From NCBI GenBank assembly GCA_964384255.1, contig CAYLKH010000001.1, positions 1-64,000 of the forward strand: a DNA stretch of 64,000 nt, read 5' to 3'. The notes under the pieces were generated by a model that ran no database searches, was not told the DNA's origin, and was given only the letters and a program-made list of their open reading frames with translations. A program made the position numbers and the translations under genes. This document shows, piece after piece, positions 57,427 to 64,000 of this stretch. The number at the start of each line of letters is the position of its first letter. Positions within the stretch are counted from its first letter, which is position 1. Source of the DNA: SIG469 sp964384255 (lineage in GTDB: Bacteria > Bacillota > Clostridia > Oscillospirales > Oscillospiraceae).

Positions 57427-58665
57427 TTAAGATGGGCTGCCTGAGTCCTCGCCGCCGGGAAGCAACGGGGCGGCCATAGGGTCAAGCTGGGTCAGACTGT
57501 GCTGAAAAACCGCGTCGCACCGCTTAAGGCTTGCCCGGAGCTTCCGGGTGACTGACAAAACAGTTTTCAGCCCGTCTTCCCGGCTCGTTTCGGGCAAAAG
57601 GATAAGATACTGCCTCATGCTGTATTGGGTGTATGCGCAGTTGATGGGCAAAAGGTTGCCAAGCCCTTTTTTGACAGTGTCCATGACCCGCTTTGTGGGC
57701 TGGTCGCCGTCGGCGGTAGAGACTGTCAGCAACGCCAGCTGGGCCGCCGAATTGGGGTCAAGGCTTTCGCGGATCTTGAAATGAAGGATGTCGATAAAAA
57801 CGGTCAGCCCGCAGAACATGGCTCCCTCAGGGCGGGATATCCCCGGCAGCGAACGAAGAACAAGGTTGACATCTCCTTCAAAGCTGCGTATGTCGGCGCA
57901 TATGTCTTTATAAAGGCTCATCAGCTGCTCTGACGGGACCTTGCCATAATGGATATACCAGGATTCGCAGATGGACCGATAATATGCCAGAGCCTTTTCC
58001 TGCTGACCGGTTCGTGAAAGGGCGCGGATATACAGCACGTGGAGAGTTTCGACAGTGACCCCCAGCTTGAGGGCAGGCTCGACCAGGGCCAAAAGCTGGT
58101 CATAGCGCCCCACAGAGTCGAGAATGTTTGCACAGTTGAGACAAAATTCCGTAAAACGGAGATGGAAGCTTTCGTTAAGGGATGCAGCCCAGGGATAAGC
58201 CGTGGATTCCGGCAGAAACCGGCCCTTATACAGGTTGATGGCCTCTATGGACCAGTTGACCAGGGATTCTCCGGTTTTTCTGATGGCTTCGAGATACATC
58301 CGGTCGAAGCTCTCGCAGTCGACCACGGTGGGGATGCTGCTGTTCCATCGGTATGTACCCTGCTGATTAATAATAATATCCTTGCCGGTGTATACGCCCA
58401 GTCTGTCAAGCTCGGCCCTTGCCCGGTGGACCAGAATTTTCAGGGCGTTGGCGGACGAATCTCCCGATTCATCGGGCCAGAATACATGGCAAAGCTCCGC
58501 CACGGTCAGGGCCCGGTCCCGGTTGATTACAAGGTATTGAATAAATGGGAACAGCTTTTTGCTTCGGCCACCGGCCCGCACAACGCCGCAGCTTTCCTCC
58601 GGCGCGTTCACGACGGATATGGTAAATTCGCCAAATGTGGTCACGCGTAAAGCATATGGCTCCAT
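57427..58665 (-). CDS. SARP/BTAD-type transcription regulator
   Basis: 412 residues. An OmpR-like winged helix (about 1-110, with RAGGRSKKLFPFIQYLVINRDRALTVAELCHVFWPD) is followed by a bacterial transcriptional activation (BTAD) TPR domain (about 120-260, YRSICESWYIHYGKVPSEQLMSLY). The C-terminal 130 residues resemble no familiar domain. Start ATG 58665 has GGGAGG 9 nt upstream. It lies beside the Gly-Pro beta-helix gene and upstream of the GntR gene in the same direction. A role in controlling the neighbouring beta-helix gene is inference. Confidence 0.88.
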   Translation of the reverse strand: MEPYALRVTTFGEFTISVVNAPEESCGVVRAGGRSKKLFPFIQYLVINRDRALTVAELCHVFWPDESGDSSANALKILVHRARAELDRLGVYTGKDIIINQQGTYRWNSSIPTVVDCESFDRMYLEAIRKTGESLVNWSIEAINLYKGRFLPESTAYPWAASLNESFHLRFTEFCLNCANILDSVGRYDQLLALVEPALKLGVTVETLHVLYIRALSRTGQQEKALAYYRSICESWYIHYGKVPSEQLMSLYKDICADIRSFEGDVNLVLRSLPGISRPEGAMFCGLTVFIDILHFKIRESLDPNSAAQLALLTVSTADGDQPTKRVMDTVKKGLGNLLPINCAYTQYSMRQYLILLPETSREDGLKTVLSVTRKLRASLKRCDAVFQHSLTQLDPMAAPLLPGGEDSGSPS

Positions 58666-58823
58666 CTGAAATAACCTCCCGGGGCGGATCAACAGCTGGC
58701 CAGTGCCGCTCAGCGCCGCCAATCATTCGATACAAAGTTCGCAGTATGAAGACAAAGGTCTTCGATACGGCAATTATATGTCAAAATTTACATATTTTCA
58801 ATACGCATTTTCGATTTAATGTG

Positions 58824-58863
58824 AAAAAATTGGAGCCATAAAGCAAAAACTTTATGGCTCCAA
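58824..58863 (-). terminator. Terminator of the Gly-Pro beta-helix gene
   Basis: TTGGAGCCATAAAG / CTTTATGGCTCCAA, loop of 6, with TTTTTTC on the minus strand. Confidence 0.9.
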
Positions 58864-58871
58864 AAGGAGGA

Positions 58872-60557
58872 TCAGTGATTTCTGGGCATGAAGTGAGCGC
58901 CGCCCATAACGGGAGTGTCTTCGGACAGGGCGCTGCCTTCGCCGGTGAAGCTTACGGTACACCAGCCGCCGGGAGAATCGGGTACACGGCCGGGGCCGCG
59001 AAGTCCCGCAGGAACGGCATCACCGGTGAGGGTGCCGATACCGGCATCACTGGTATAGGTCATCTGAGCGCCGTTGACAAGCTCGAGATCAAGGCCGTCG
59101 AACTTGCCCACAGCGATGGTGTTGTCCAGAATGACCTTGAATTTGCAGCCACGCTGCAATCCCATATCGCCGAAAATGACGGAGTTTTTGATGGTCAGGG
59201 TGCATTCGCCGATTTCACCGGGGCGCTCCTCGCCATTGATGCAAACCGCCAGAGCCTGACCGTTGGGGACGATTAGGTTGCAGTGGTCGAGGACGATATC
59301 GCAGTAGCCGCCGTCGACTATGATGGCGCTGCCTTCGGTGGCGACCAGAGTGGTGTCCTTCGCTTCGAACAGAGCCTTGTTGCCAACGCGGAAACGGACG
59401 CGCAGAGCGTTCTTGCCCTTGACAACGCAGTCGTCCAGCTTAATGTGGCCGTCGTTGCAGATGATGGCGCCTTCGTCGTTAACGGCTTCGAAGTAGCTTT
59501 TGCTGAAAACCACGTTGCTGCCGCCGTCGCAGTAGATACCGGCAGAAGCGGGGCCATAGCTGACAGCGATGGACTTGCTGCCGTCGATATCGGCACCGGG
59601 GTTGTCGGTAGCTACGACAGAGCCGTTGTTGCCGGATGTGGTCATATAGGTGTTGTCCACATGGATGGTGCCGAAGCTGGTGTTGTAAACGCCGTGGCCG
59701 AAGCTGGCATCGGAGCGGACGATACAGCCGTCAAGGTCGGCATGACCCTTAAATACAGTAAATACGCCGTGAGCTGCGTCCAGCTTTTTGTCGCCGGCAA
59801 CACAGTTGGCAAACATACAGGTGTTTTTCAGGCTGATTTTTGAGCCTTCGCCGGTGGCCAGAACAACAGAGTTGACGCCGTTGCTCATGCCGGGACCCGT
59901 AAGGCCTTCGGGCTTTTTGTAAGCGCCGTCCACCTTGTCCAGCATACAGCCTTCTACAAATATCTCCTTACCGCCGCCTTCAAAAATGACGGATTCGTTT
60001 TCGGCGGTGGACTGGATGTAGGAATCCTTAACAGTGCGCCCGGAGATATCGCCGCCGTAGACCTTTTCGTCAATAAGCTTCAGACCGTCCCCATCGCCAT
60101 AAACGGTGGAAGTAAGAACAGCCATATAAGCTTCGGGCATTTCGGTGGGCAGGGGAGGCATTTCCATAGGCTCGCCGCCGGGCATTCCACCGGGCATTCC
60201 GCCACCGGGACCGCCGGGACCACCGGGTCCGCCTGCTGCCTTGGCAGCTTCGGCCCGCTGACGCTGCTGCTCGGCATAGGTTTCCAGAATGGTGTCATCG
60301 GGGCCGTTGGGGAGCTTGGCTTCGGGAGCCTCGGGATATCCGCAGATGTTGGGGATGCCTTCGGGCTTCTGCATTTCGCCGCCACCACCAGGACCGCCAG
60401 GACCGCCAGGACCACCGGGCATTCCGCCACCGGGACCACCGGGACCACCGGGCATTCCGCCACCGGGACCGCCGGGACCACCGGGCATTCCGCCGCCGGG
60501 ACCGCCGGGACCACCGGGTCCGCCGCCGCCAAACATACTCAGTTCAGACAGTTTCAT
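58872..60557 (-). CDS. Gly-Gly-Pro/Met-Pro-Gly protein with parallel beta-helix
   Basis: 561 residues, no signal peptide. It begins MKLSELSMFGGGG, followed by a repetitive GGPGGPGGGMPGG tract (about 9-60), a charged linker, a second GGPGGPGGGMPGG tract (about 105-135), then a long right-handed beta-helix-like region (about 145-530) with recurrent VIFEGGGK / IFVEGCML / VFKGHADLDGCIV-type strands and a C-terminal VPDSPGGWCTVSFTG. Start ATG 60557 has GGAGG at 8 nt; TTG 60572 is too close. It is preceded by a perfect promoter. Related in design to the proteins at 17142, 35749 and 63500. Function unknown. Confidence 0.82.
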   Translation of the reverse strand: MKLSELSMFGGGGPGGPGGPGGGMPGGPGGPGGGMPGGPGGPGGGMPGGPGGPGGPGGGGEMQKPEGIPNICGYPEAPEAKLPNGPDDTILETYAEQQRQRAEAAKAAGGPGGPGGPGGGMPGGMPGGEPMEMPPLPTEMPEAYMAVLTSTVYGDGDGLKLIDEKVYGGDISGRTVKDSYIQSTAENESVIFEGGGKEIFVEGCMLDKVDGAYKKPEGLTGPGMSNGVNSVVLATGEGSKISLKNTCMFANCVAGDKKLDAAHGVFTVFKGHADLDGCIVRSDASFGHGVYNTSFGTIHVDNTYMTTSGNNGSVVATDNPGADIDGSKSIAVSYGPASAGIYCDGGSNVVFSKSYFEAVNDEGAIICNDGHIKLDDCVVKGKNALRVRFRVGNKALFEAKDTTLVATEGSAIIVDGGYCDIVLDHCNLIVPNGQALAVCINGEERPGEIGECTLTIKNSVIFGDMGLQRGCKFKVILDNTIAVGKFDGLDLELVNGAQMTYTSDAGIGTLTGDAVPAGLRGPGRVPDSPGGWCTVSFTGEGSALSEDTPVMGGAHFMPRNH

Positions 60558-60619
60558 ATTATTGACCTCCAATTCATTTCATTTTCTTCAAATCGCAGTT
60601 TACACAGATCGATGGAACA

Positions 60620-60648
60620 ATTATATTGCTAAATAATGGAATAGTCAA
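60620..60648 (-). promoter_or_regulatory. Promoter of the Gly-Pro beta-helix gene
   Basis: Minus strand TTGACT (60643-60648), 17-nt spacer, TATAAT (60620-60625). Confidence 0.8.
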
Positions 60649-60766
60649 TAATCAACGTGATAATTCCCGGGGCAAGCTCCGGTCCGGCCAGTGGTCATCC
60701 GGGTCCCGGCCCCAGCTGCTGGCCGGAGGAAATTTGTGGATATTACGCTTTTTTTGCTTATATCTA

Positions 60767-60797
60767 TTGACATTACATCTGGTGTATATGCTAATCT
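60767..60797 (+). promoter_or_regulatory. Probable MerR-type promoter
   Basis: TTGACA (60767-60772), 19-nt spacer holding TACA...TGTA, then TAATCT (60792-60797) with TG. A 19-nt spacer is typical of promoters twisted into alignment by MerR regulators; autoregulation is inferred. Confidence 0.5.
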
Positions 60798-60819
60798 AAA
60801 GCTGGAAAGGGGGATGACC

Positions 60820-61935
60820 ATGAAGATAAAAGAGGCAGCTGCCATCACCGGACTGGCGGAACGCACGATCCGCTTTTATGAAGAAGAGGGGCTGTTTGAA
60901 CCACGGAAAAAATATTCCAATGGCCGCTACTATCGGGATTATTCCGACGACGATATCCGGGACCTGAAAACTCTGGCGACACTGCGTCGGGCGGGATTTA
61001 CCATGGATGAGATACGTCGGATGCAAAACGAAGACGATGTTATTGGCCCAATACTTACTGACCTTGGCCTGAGACTGGAACGCCAGAAGGGATCGGCCGA
61101 GGCTATGGCAAAAATAATCGGTTCTGTCACCGGCGCTGATAAGATGGACATCTACCAGCTTTCCGACAGGATAACATCCGGTATCGAAACCGCTCACGCT
61201 CCGGATATCCAGCTCAGGTTTGGCAGGATGGACGGAGTGGACGACGCTCAGCGGGCTGCTGAATATGAGCGCTTCGCCAAAAGACGTGACCGAAAAAGGC
61301 CAAATATGGCTGCTGTGCTGGCGGTAATTTTTGGCGTTCTTGCGCTGCTGCTTTCTTTCGCGCTGGCATATGTTATAATGGAGCAGCGATATACCGTTCC
61401 GCCCGCAGCGGGGCTTACGGCAGATTGGGAATATCGCGTTGACATGGAAGAGGGCAGCGGCCTGCTGGAGATATATGGCAAAAAGGATGGAGCGGAAAAG
61501 CTTATCTACAGCCAGGAGACTGCTTCGGCTTATGCGAACTTTAATTATTTCGTGGGCAGCAGCCACCTTTATATCTATCTTGAAGATCGCCTGTTTTCCC
61601 TCAATGCCGACGGCAGCGGCTATCACAGGATATATTCAAAAAGCGGCAGCACGGCGGTGATACTGGGAGAATTTGGCCAGAATCTGGTGTTTTATGGCCC
61701 CAGCGGCTATGGAAAAAGCCTTATGTACGTTCCTATTGAGGGCGGTCGGGTCAAAAAGCTGCTAAACGGCATTAACGGTCAGGTCACGGTGACGAATGAC
61801 ACTGTGTTTGCTCTTGTGAGCGGCAGGGGATATTATGCCGTTGATTTATACAGCCTTGAAAAGCAGGCGCTGGGCCGCAGAGATCAACAATTGAACGATA
61901 TTATCAACGACTATTTTCAGGAGGTCGAGCCATGA
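60820..61935 (+). CDS. Membrane-anchored MerR-family regulator with extracytoplasmic domain
   Basis: 371 residues. N-terminal MerR helix-turn-helix (MKIKEAAAITGLAERTIRFYEEEGL, residues 1-25, and TLATLRRAGFTMDEI), a helical linker to about 160, one membrane helix (about 163-187) and a beta-rich C-terminal domain (190-371) with repeats such as 'YGKSLMYVPIEGGRVKKLLNG' resembling a propeller-like fold (DUF5050-type). This joins DNA binding to sensing outside the cell. ATG 60820 is chosen over 60814 because of spacing from AAAGGGGG. Coupled to the small membrane protein by a 4-nt overlap. Confidence 0.88.
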   Translation: MKIKEAAAITGLAERTIRFYEEEGLFEPRKKYSNGRYYRDYSDDDIRDLKTLATLRRAGFTMDEIRRMQNEDDVIGPILTDLGLRLERQKGSAEAMAKIIGSVTGADKMDIYQLSDRITSGIETAHAPDIQLRFGRMDGVDDAQRAAEYERFAKRRDRKRPNMAAVLAVIFGVLALLLSFALAYVIMEQRYTVPPAAGLTADWEYRVDMEEGSGLLEIYGKKDGAEKLIYSQETASAYANFNYFVGSSHLYIYLEDRLFSLNADGSGYHRIYSKSGSTAVILGEFGQNLVFYGPSGYGKSLMYVPIEGGRVKKLLNGINGQVTVTNDTVFALVSGRGYYAVDLYSLEKQALGRRDQQLNDIINDYFQEVEP

Positions 61936-62156
61936 ACTTGAATATGAACAATAACTATCAGCAGTCTCCCAACCAGCCCCATATCAATTATGACGCTGTT
62001 GACAAGCTCCAGATGCAGCAGGTGCAGCAGGCTATGGAGTCAAACAGCTTTGGCAAAACCCGGGCGCGCAAAAAAAGCGGAAACGACTGGAAAACGCTGG
62101 TTATCGCCATAGGCATTGTGGCGGTTATAGTCCTGGGGATAATAATTCTGCTGTAA
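61932..62156 (+). CDS. Small C-tail-anchored membrane protein
   Basis: 74 residues. An Asn/Gln-rich N terminus, a charged middle and a single C-terminal helix (about 55-74). AGGAGG precedes the ATG, which overlaps the MerR stop (ATGA). Cotranscription and shared membrane location suggest it works with the MerR protein, perhaps as a partner of its membrane domain; inference only. Confidence 0.85.
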   Translation: MNLNMNNNYQQSPNQPHINYDAVDKLQMQQVQQAMESNSFGKTRARKKSGNDWKTLVIAIGIVAVIVLGIIILL

Positions 62157-62162
62157 ATAGCG

Positions 62163-62211
62163 GCAGCGTGCCGAAAACCATCAGCTGATGGCTCCGGCAC
62201 GCTGCTTTTTT
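62163..62211 (+). terminator. Terminator of the MerR operon
   Basis: GCAGCGTGCCG / CGGCACGCTGC with a nested CATCAG / CTGATG stem, then TTTTTT. Confidence 0.9.
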
Positions 62212-62219
62212 GCGGCCAT

Positions 62220-62621
62220 TTATCTTGCGGCGGTGCCGCCGGTGGTGCCTTCGTTGCCAACATGGCCGTCGCTGTCGCTGACAACGCCGTCGTGAGCATC
62301 GTTGCCCTTTTCTGCGCCGTCAATGGCTCCGTCCACAGCGCCCTCAACAGCTCCGGCAACTCCACCAACAACTCCGTCGACTGCGTCGCCTATGGCGGTC
62401 CCGGTGTCGGTCCTGTCGTTTGTGTCAGGAGTGGTTACATTGTCGTCGGCAGGATCGTTGTCAGCGGGGGTAGTCACGGTGACAGAGGGGGATGGGCTTG
62501 CGCTTTCCGATACCTGGGGAGATACGGTGGTGTCGGATCCTTCTTTTTCTTTGCCTGTACAGGCTGAAAAACCGCACATCATCATGGCGGCAATAATCAG
62601 AACTGCGGTGGTTCTTTTCAT
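62220..62621 (-). CDS. Small low-complexity lipoprotein
   Basis: 133 residues. Signal peptide with lipobox GFSAC (about 16-20), then a Ser/Thr/Pro/Asp-rich stalk and a Gly/Ala/Val-Asp repetitive segment (IGDAVDGVVGGVAGAVEGAV). GGAGG is 8 nt before ATG. No functional domain is visible. Convergent with the MerR operon. Confidence 0.82.
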   Translation of the reverse strand: MKRTTAVLIIAAMMMCGFSACTGKEKEGSDTTVSPQVSESASPSPSVTVTTPADNDPADDNVTTPDTNDRTDTGTAIGDAVDGVVGGVAGAVEGAVDGAIDGAEKGNDAHDGVVSDSDGHVGNEGTTGGTAAR

Positions 62622-62763
62622 TATTGATTCCTCCGGTCGATCTTGTTCGGCAGCTGCCGGTCAGGCGGTGGTCAGATCCCAGCCGGAGCTGTCCATAATC
62701 CTGACCCGCAGTTGCCCTGTGAAAAGTATTATTAGCAGTTATTTAAAAAATATAAAAAACCTC

Positions 62764-62791
62764 TTGCAATTTATTTAAAATGTGCTAATAT
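62764..62791 (+). promoter_or_regulatory. Rubrerythrin promoter
   Basis: TTGCAA (62764-62769), 16-nt spacer, TAATAT (62786-62791) with TGC before it. Sequence around it is AT-rich; a clear PerR box is not evident. Confidence 0.6.
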
Positions 62792-62857
62792 AAAAAACAG
62801 GAATGATTCTTATTTTTGAAATAAACTAAAAATCTGTACTTTTATGGAGGAAACAAT

Positions 62858-63391
62858 ATGGAACTTAAAGGCAGCAAAACCGAAGCCAATCTGCTTTTTG
62901 CATTTGCAGGCGAATCTCAGGCCAGAAATAAATACACTTACTTTGCTTCCGTCGCTAAAAAAGAGGGCTATGAGCAGATAGCCGCCATTTTCCAGGAAAC
63001 TGCCGACAACGAAAAAGAACACGCAAAACTGTGGTTCAAGCAGCTGGGCGGCATCGGCGACACCCGTGCCAACCTCATCGCCGCCGCCGAGGGCGAAAAC
63101 GAAGAATGGACTTCCATGTATAAAGAATTTGCCGAGGTCGCCAAAGAAGAGGGCTTTGACCACATCGCTTATCTGTTTTCCGAGGTGGGCAAGATCGAAA
63201 AGCACCACGAAGAACGCTATCTGAAACTGGTCGCCAACCTGGACGACGAACTGGTGTTCGCCCGCGGCGAAGAGCAGATCTGGATCTGCCGCAACTGTGG
63301 CCATATCGTCAAGGGCGCTTCCGCACCCAGGATGTGTCCCGTCTGCGCTCATCCCCAGTCTTATTTTGAACTTTACAGCTCAAATTATTAA
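62858..63391 (+). CDS. Rubrerythrin
   Basis: 177 residues. A ferritin-like di-iron domain (about 1-140) has the paired ExxH motifs in NEKEHAKLW and KIEKHHEERY plus AFAGESQARNKY; a rubredoxin-like C-terminal domain has CRNCGH and CPVCAHPQSYF. It reduces hydrogen peroxide with electrons from rubredoxin-type donors and is the standard oxidative-stress defence of anaerobes. GGAGG is 7 nt before ATG. Monocistronic. Confidence 0.96.
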   Translation: MELKGSKTEANLLFAFAGESQARNKYTYFASVAKKEGYEQIAAIFQETADNEKEHAKLWFKQLGGIGDTRANLIAAAEGENEEWTSMYKEFAEVAKEEGFDHIAYLFSEVGKIEKHHEERYLKLVANLDDELVFARGEEQIWICRNCGHIVKGASAPRMCPVCAHPQSYFELYSSNY

Positions 63392-63405
63392 TTTATCAAA
63401 CCTTT

Positions 63406-63440
63406 AAGGGCCGCGAGCTAAACTGCTCGCGGCCCTTTTG
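63406..63440. terminator. Rubrerythrin terminator
   Basis: AAGGGCCGCGAGC / GCTCGCGGCCCTT, loop TAAACT, followed by TT. Confidence 0.88.
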
Positions 63441-63499
63441 GCGTGATTTATGAATCGTGTTGTCGGCTGGCGGATGAGTTATCCGGCCACCGGGGCGGA

Positions 63500-64000
63500 T
63501 CAGCCCTTAACGAGGATCTTGCCGGTGTATACCCTGCCGGGTTCCACAGCGACTTCAGCGCCGTCCATCAGGACAGTACCCTTGATGGCGCAGCCGGCTT
63601 CTACTTCCAGCCTGCTGATAAAGCTGTCGCCAACAGGAGTCCAGACGGAACCGTTCTTCAATGATACCCAAACGCCGTTGTTTACGGTGGGAGATGGGGT
63701 GTTGCTCAGGTTGCCCAGAAGGGTGGCATCGGCAGAAACGATGTGGCCTTCGTCAGCGGTGAGCTTTTCGGTGCCGATAACGATGGTCTTGCCGTTGGCG
63801 TCCAGCTCGGGAGTGAATGCCCAGGCAGGCTCAGCCATCATCATGGGCATCATGCCGCCCATATCAGGCATACCGCCCATATCAGGCATACCACCCATAT
63901 CGGGACCGCCGGGGCCGCCGGGCATACCGCCGCCGGGAGCGCCGCCGCCCATGCCGGGCATCTTGCTCTTGGGTTTTTCCCAGGTACCCCTGATCTCGTA
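63500..64000 (-). CDS. Gly-rich/Met-Pro protein with beta-module C terminus (5' end outside window)
   Basis: An open frame continues upstream of the first internal ATG (63961) to the window edge (reading YEIRGTWEKPKSK), so the start lies beyond 64000. Visible: GGMPGGPGGPD, three MGGMPD repeats and a C-terminal module NNGVWVSLKNG... SFISRLEVEAG... MDGAEVAVEPGRVYTGKI. That C-terminal module closely matches the end of the beta-helix protein at 17142 (NNGVIVKLENG... DGAAVDAVPGTYTGLI). No signal peptide can be judged. Confidence 0.8.
   Translation of the reverse strand, partial: YEIRGTWEKPKSKMPGMGGGAPGGGMPGGPGGPDMGGMPDMGGMPDMGGMMPMMMAEPAWAFTPELDANGKTIVIGTEKLTADEGHIVSADATLLGNLSNTPSPTVNNGVWVSLKNGSVWTPVGDSFISRLEVEAGCAIKGTVLMDGAEVAVEPGRVYTGKILVKG

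Noticed and set aside
60289..60636. Pro-Gly-Pro frame on the plus strand opposite the Gly-Pro protein
   Set aside because: It is the complement of a GGPGGP tract; no ribosome site, and the minus-strand gene has promoter, RBS and terminator.

Overview
The window reads as a chromosomal segment of a strictly anaerobic, low-oxygen-adapted member of the Bacillota, class Clostridia (an Oscillospiraceae-like gut or animal-associated lineage is my best guess; the genus cannot be fixed from this sequence). Reasons: strong AGGAGG ribosome sites with frequent GTG and TTG starts, consensus sigma-A promoters (TTGACA-17-TATAAT), lipoproteins with lipoboxes and no outer-membrane genes, an FeFe-hydrogenase-like regulator, a flavin/4Fe-4S old-yellow-enzyme reductase, rubrerythrin, a FmdE protein and a molybdenum-cofactor cluster, and moderately high GC. 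There are no rRNA operons, tRNAs, CRISPR arrays, phage genes or transposases in view.

Layout. 0.2-3.4 kb: minus-strand operon DRTGG protein, anti-sigma-type ATPase, H-cluster-like iron-sulfur protein, second DRTGG protein, PHP phosphoesterase (a redox/hydrogen signalling module). 3.5-6.1 kb: serC-serA serine synthesis. 6.1-9.1 kb: MATE exporter and uracil permease. 9.1-9.9 kb: small PBECR-like nuclease followed by a compact 5S-rRNA-like RNA. 9.9-17.1 kb: lone sugar/peptide-type binding lipoprotein, then a tripartite carboxylate transporter (tctBAC) followed by an old-yellow-enzyme reductase. 17.1-19.1 kb: beta-helix protein. 19.4-25.6 kb: housekeeping genes alaX, mnmA, acpP, rlmH and two CNNM/CorC membrane proteins. 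25.9-32.9 kb: a putative molybdenum/tungsten operon headed by a structured leader RNA with an intrinsic terminator (best read as a Moco/Tuco-type riboswitch), then a phosphoesterase-MobB fusion, methyltransferase, FmdE, a FecCD-type ABC importer with its lipoprotein, a THEP1-like NTPase and a flavodoxin. 33-38.6 kb: CYTH protein, murA, cupin, a collagen-like Gly-Pro protein, mntP, walJ, a glutamine amidotransferase. 38.9-46.1 kb: polysaccharide/amide-ligation operon (sugar transferase, O-antigen-ligase-like protein, circularly permuted ATP-grasp, transglutaminase-like protein lacking its catalytic Cys) and galE. 46.2-56.5 kb: serine hydrolase, CmpB-type membrane protein, four MATE exporters and a CoA-transferase. 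56.6-64 kb: GntR and BTAD regulators, a second Gly-Pro beta-helix protein, a membrane-bound MerR regulator, rubrerythrin and a third Gly-rich beta-type protein cut by the right edge.

Two features cut across all regions. First, a dispersed intergenic repeat family with arms resembling AGGGGTTAGGATTTAGGG facing inward, at about a dozen places; it sits between promoters and genes (serC, CNNM) and supplies the stop codon of at least six genes. Second, a shorter 35-nt hairpin repeat (GTGTCAAAATAGTCC arms) occurs four times at 3' ends, once supplying a stop codon. A family of signal-peptide-less proteins with Gly-Gly-Pro tracts and shared beta-module ends is the most unusual protein set in the window.
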